Source of the DNA: CAZZBK01 sp964652155
GTDB lineage: Bacteria; Planctomycetota; Planctomycetia; Pirellulales; PNKZ01
Assembly: GCA_964652155.1 (NCBI GenBank)
Contig: CAZZBK010000059.1
Location: forward strand, 1-33,599
Direction: 5' to 3'
DNA: 33,599 nucleotides
Part shown: in pieces, positions 30,940 through 33,599 of the stretch
How the letters are laid out: the number at the start of each line of letters is the position of its first letter
Numbering within the stretch: the stretch's first letter is position 1
Program-made: the position numbers and the translations under genes
The notes under the pieces: generated by a model
Database searches by the model: none
Seen by the model: the letters and a program-made list of their open reading frames with translations, nothing else
What the model was told of the DNA's origin: nothing

Positions 30940-31010
30940 TCCCTGTTTTCCGCTGTGTTTCTTGTTAGGATCATCCTGTGTAATGAGCTTCGCTCCTGTG
31001 GTACAGCACG

Positions 31011-31730
31011 ATGTGGCTGGTCGATCAAACACTGCCGACGGCTGAAGAGAATCTGGCGCTCGACGAATGGCTGCTCGATGAGGCGGAAGCGGCCGCCGAG
31101 CCGCGCGAGATACTGCGCCTGTGGGAGTCGCCCGAGCCGCTGGTGGTGCTGGGGCGATCGTCGAAAATCGACGTCGAGGTCGAGCGGGCCGAGTGCGCGC
31201 GGCGGGGCGTGAAAGTCTTGCGGCGACCGAGCGGCGGGGCGACGGTGGTCGTCGGACCAGGCTGCCTGATGTATGCCGTCGTGCTCAGCTACCAGCGGCA
31301 TCCGGAGTTGCGGGCGATCGATCTGGCGCATCGTCACGTGATGGGCAAGCTCGTCGAGGCGCTCGGTCCACTCGTGCCGGACGTGCAATTTCAAGGGACA
31401 TGCGACCTGACGTGGAACGACTGCAAGTTCTCGGGCAACGCCCTGCGGTGCCGACGCGAGCACCTGCTGTATCACGGCACGCTGCTCTATGACTTTCCGC
31501 TGGAGCTGATCGCGGCCTGCTTAAAGATGCCGCCGCGCATGCCCGACTACCGTGCCGCGCGGAGCCACGCGCGGTTTGTGACCAATTTGCCACTCACGTC
31601 GGGGCAACTCAAACGAGCCCTGAAAGAGGTCTGGCAGGCCGAGTCACCGTATCATGCCTGGGACCCGAAGGAGATCATGTCTCGCGTGGCCAATCGCTAT
31701 GCTCAAACCACCTGGAATGAGCAGTACTGA
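31011..31730 (+). CDS. Lipoate-protein ligase A family protein
   Basis: 239 residues of the BPL/LplA/LipB fold. RRPSGGATVVVGPGCLMYAV (71-90, the GG substrate loop) is followed by DLTWNDCKFSGNALR (Lys139, the catalytic lysine of this family) and HGTLLYDF. The size is about two-thirds of E. coli LplA (338), without the C-terminal accessory domain, as in octanoyltransferase LipM or in stand-alone LplA. It may transfer lipoate or octanoate to E2 and GcvH proteins. A weak SD precedes the ATG. The kinase gene follows 41 bases downstream. Confidence 0.9.
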   Translation: MWLVDQTLPTAEENLALDEWLLDEAEAAAEPREILRLWESPEPLVVLGRSSKIDVEVERAECARRGVKVLRRPSGGATVVVGPGCLMYAVVLSYQRHPELRAIDLAHRHVMGKLVEALGPLVPDVQFQGTCDLTWNDCKFSGNALRCRREHLLYHGTLLYDFPLELIAACLKMPPRMPDYRAARSHARFVTNLPLTSGQLKRALKEVWQAESPYHAWDPKEIMSRVANRYAQTTWNEQY

Positions 31731-31771
31731 TGGTGTAGCATGGGGGGGGATTCTCCTCGGGAACACTCTGC

Positions 31772-33599
31772 ATGTCGGCTGCACTCGATAAGTATGGTCA
31801 GGCGATGGTCGCCGCCGGGGTTATCTCGGCCGAGGACTTGTCTGCCGCGCTCGCCGCGAAGCCGAACCTCGACTCGCCCAAGGCGCTCGTGCAGGAGTTG
31901 ACACACTCGGGCGTGCTCACCAAGTTCCAGGGTGAACACATCCTCTCGGGAGCCAAGACGCCGCTCGTGCTGGGCGACTACGTGCTGCTCGATAAGATTG
32001 GTGCCGGCGGCATGGGCCAAGTGTTTAAGGCTCGCCATCGTCACATGGACCGGATCGTGGCGATCAAGCTGCTGCCGTCGGCCATGATGCAAGACGCCGA
32101 CGCAGTCAAGCGATTTCAGCGCGAGGTCAAGGCAGCCGCCAAGCTCAGCCACCCGAACATCGTCGCCGCGCTCGATGCCCGCAACGAAAAAGGGCTCTGG
32201 TATCTGGTGATGGAATACGTCGAGGGCCGCGACCTGTCGGCGCTCGTCAAGGATCGCGGAGCGCTGCCCATCGACGAGGCGTGCGAGTGCATCGCGCAAG
32301 CGGCGCGCGGCTTGGCCTTTGCCCATAGCAAAGGGGTGATCCACCGCGACATCAAGCCGGCGAACTTGTTGCTCGACACGGAGGGGACCGTCAAGATTCT
32401 CGACATGGGGCTCGCCCGCTTCGACAGCGGCGGCGACGCGGCCGACCATCAGCTTACCAACACCGGGCAGGTGATGGGAACGGTCGACTACATGGCCCCG
32501 GAGCAGGCCAACGACACCCGCTTGGCCGACGCACTGAGCGACGTTTACAGCCTGGGGTGCTCGCTGTATCGGCTGCTGGCGGGCGAGAGTATTTTCGGCG
32601 GCGAGACGGTGGTGCAAAAAATCCTGGCGCACCTCAATCATCCCATTCCCGATCTGCGGCAGAAACGTCCCGAGGTGAGCGCCGAGCTCAACGCGCTGTT
32701 CCAGCGGATGGTCGCCAAGCGACCGGCCGATCGCCCCACGGCAGCCGAGGTGGCCACGGCACTCGAACAGGTGCGCAACCCGGGAGCCACGACCGCGTCT
32801 GTCTCGGCAGGGTCGTCGACCTCGATCACGAACCTCGCGGGCTTGTCGACTCCGAGCATCAAGCCCTTGTCGTCGGCGACGATGGGGGGAGTCAGTCGAA
32901 CCGAGCAGTTTGGTCTTCAGCGACCCAAGAGCATCGATCTGACGCTTGAGCAGGTGGAGATCGCGACCGATCCGAAGAGTCAGGTTCACCTGAAGAAACA
33001 CCCTAAAGAGCCCCGGGCGTCAGCCCGGGGATGGCATCGGGGGCCTTACAGCCCCCGCTCGTTGATCGCGGCCGGGGCGGGCGGTTTTTTACTTTTGCTC
33101 GCCGGGATCATCGTGATCATCAAGGGCCCTGGGGGCGAGACGCTGGTCAAGGTCGAGGTCCCCAAGGGGAGCACGGTGATCGTACAACCCAGTCCCGCGG
33201 CGCCCGCCAAGGCGATGACTCCGCCGCCGGTCACGGGTAGCACATCGGCGACCGACTTTGCCTTACACCTGAAAGACAGGAACGACGGAGTCGAAGCGCC
33301 GAATCCGGGAATCGACCTGATGCGGCCGTTCACGGTCGAAGCGTACGTCACGCCGGGGACTTTACCCGCTTCCGGTATAAATGATGCCCAGATGGTAGAC
33401 ATTAACGGGTGCCGACTCGATGTGTTCAAAAGTGGTTGGTCGTGGTACTGCTATCACTCAACTATCCATGCTCCCGCAACGATCGTATCCGGGCGTCGCG
33501 TTCACTTGGCGGGCGTACGGACGTTAAATCAACTGCTATTGTACGTCGACGGTAAATTGGTCGCCTCGAAAGACGAACCCATTCAAGCGCAACCTGACC
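31772..33599 (+). CDS. Transmembrane Ser/Thr protein kinase with extracellular LamG-like domain (5' part)
   Basis: At least 609 residues, truncated by the window end. Order: a 65-residue helical leader common to such kinases; kinase domain about 67-330 with IGAGGMGQVF (glycine loop), VAIK (Lys99), HRDIKPANLL (191-200), DMGLA (DMG instead of DFG, 211-213), MAPEQ, and DVYSLGC. A Ser/Thr-rich linker and a segment at 414-430 come from a palindromic repeat (see 33011-33057). Transmembrane helix about 431-450 (LIAAGAGGFLLLLAGIIVII), then outside a domain with FTVEAYVTPG and LLYVDGKLVASKD, typical of laminin G/concanavalin-like lectins. The kinase is cytoplasmic and the sensor external. Substrates are unknown. 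The extracellular end may be much longer. Confidence 0.92.
   Translation, partial: MSAALDKYGQAMVAAGVISAEDLSAALAAKPNLDSPKALVQELTHSGVLTKFQGEHILSGAKTPLVLGDYVLLDKIGAGGMGQVFKARHRHMDRIVAIKLLPSAMMQDADAVKRFQREVKAAAKLSHPNIVAALDARNEKGLWYLVMEYVEGRDLSALVKDRGALPIDEACECIAQAARGLAFAHSKGVIHRDIKPANLLLDTEGTVKILDMGLARFDSGGDAADHQLTNTGQVMGTVDYMAPEQANDTRLADALSDVYSLGCSLYRLLAGESIFGGETVVQKILAHLNHPIPDLRQKRPEVSAELNALFQRMVAKRPADRPTAAEVATALEQVRNPGATTASVSAGSSTSITNLAGLSTPSIKPLSSATMGGVSRTEQFGLQRPKSIDLTLEQVEIATDPKSQVHLKKHPKEPRASARGWHRGPYSPRSLIAAGAGGFLLLLAGIIVIIKGPGGETLVKVEVPKGSTVIVQPSPAAPAKAMTPPPVTGSTSATDFALHLKDRNDGVEAPNPGIDLMRPFTVEAYVTPGTLPASGINDAQMVDINGCRLDVFKSGWSWYCYHSTIHAPATIVSGRRVHLAGVRTLNQLLLYVDGKLVASKDEPIQAQPD
33011..33057. 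repeat. Double-hairpin palindromic repeat inside the kinase gene
   Basis: Two hairpins in tandem: CCCCGGGC-gtca-GCCCGGGG (33011-33030) and CGGGGGC-cttaca-GCCCCCG (33038-33057). Both are read in frame as PRASARGWHRGPYSPR in the juxtamembrane linker. This is the typical design of REP-like units, found elsewhere in the window in intergenic DNA. Confidence 0.8.

Noticed and set aside
30783..31475. N-terminal extension of the M90/TPR frame up to 31475
   Set aside because: It is antisense to the lipoate ligase gene and runs through an inverted-repeat element; the M90 homology starts only near residue 20 after the GTG at 30782.
31703..33001. 432-codon minus-strand frame over the kinase region
   Set aside because: The plus strand encodes an uninterrupted Hanks-type kinase with all catalytic motifs; the minus frame has no recognisable domain.
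1..33599. CRISPR array
   Set aside because: No regularly spaced direct repeats with unique spacers; the repeats found are isolated palindromes.

Overview
This window looks like chromosomal DNA of a GC-rich member of the Planctomycetota, most likely a Pirellulales-type organism. That rests on overall character: a Hanks-type kinase with a transmembrane segment and an extracellular LamG-like domain, several proteins with no recognisable family outside the phylum, many short palindromic repeats between genes, and little operon conservation. The assignment is inference, not a database result. Genes lie on both strands with no phage or insertion-sequence transposase in view.

Layout. 1-600: a tRNA-Leu(GAG) gene on the minus strand and three palindromic repeat elements. 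594-4138: a secreted SMP-30/gluconolactonase-like protein, an XRE-type regulator with a 64-residue companion, and a family 2 glycosyltransferase. 4350-5595: hisI, preceded by an eight-codon upstream ORF, then a VapBC-type toxin-antitoxin pair. 5621-12635 (minus): a Tad pilus operon in the order prepilin peptidase, TadE, CpaB, TadG, TadA/CpaF ATPase, TadB, TadC. The locus has no secretin, TadZ/CpaE, TadD or Flp pilin although both flanks are visible.

12966-17721 (plus): a polytopic GT-C-like membrane protein followed by two membrane-anchored or exported proteins. These two share a C-terminal motif series (GxHRL, DG, TGHxLEW) suggestive of an alpha/alpha-toroid. I regard this as the best candidate here for an undescribed system. 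17762-22528 (minus): tex (with a long low-complexity insert and a proline-rich tail), a 161-residue unknown protein and glutamate dehydrogenase. 22880-25107: an 80-residue unknown protein, a CYTH-domain protein and an exported protein resembling DUF4198 plus DUF3386.

25223-28078 (plus): a second copy of the 101-bp palindromic element, then metK with a recognisable promoter, a membrane protein, a 39-residue tryptophan-rich microprotein and a RelE/ParE-type toxin-antitoxin pair with an extended -10 promoter. 28163-30782 (minus): an MtfA-like M90 peptidase fused to TPRs, an intrinsic terminator, dapB and a cysteine-containing unknown protein. 31011-33599 (plus): a lipoate-protein ligase A family protein and the 5' part of a transmembrane Ser/Thr kinase. 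The kinase's juxtamembrane linker is encoded by a double-hairpin palindromic repeat; the gene runs off the window.

Themes: housekeeping biosynthesis (hisI, metK, dapB, gdh, lipoylation), an envelope or pilus apparatus, two small toxin-antitoxin loci, and many short inverted repeats that have occasionally invaded coding sequence.
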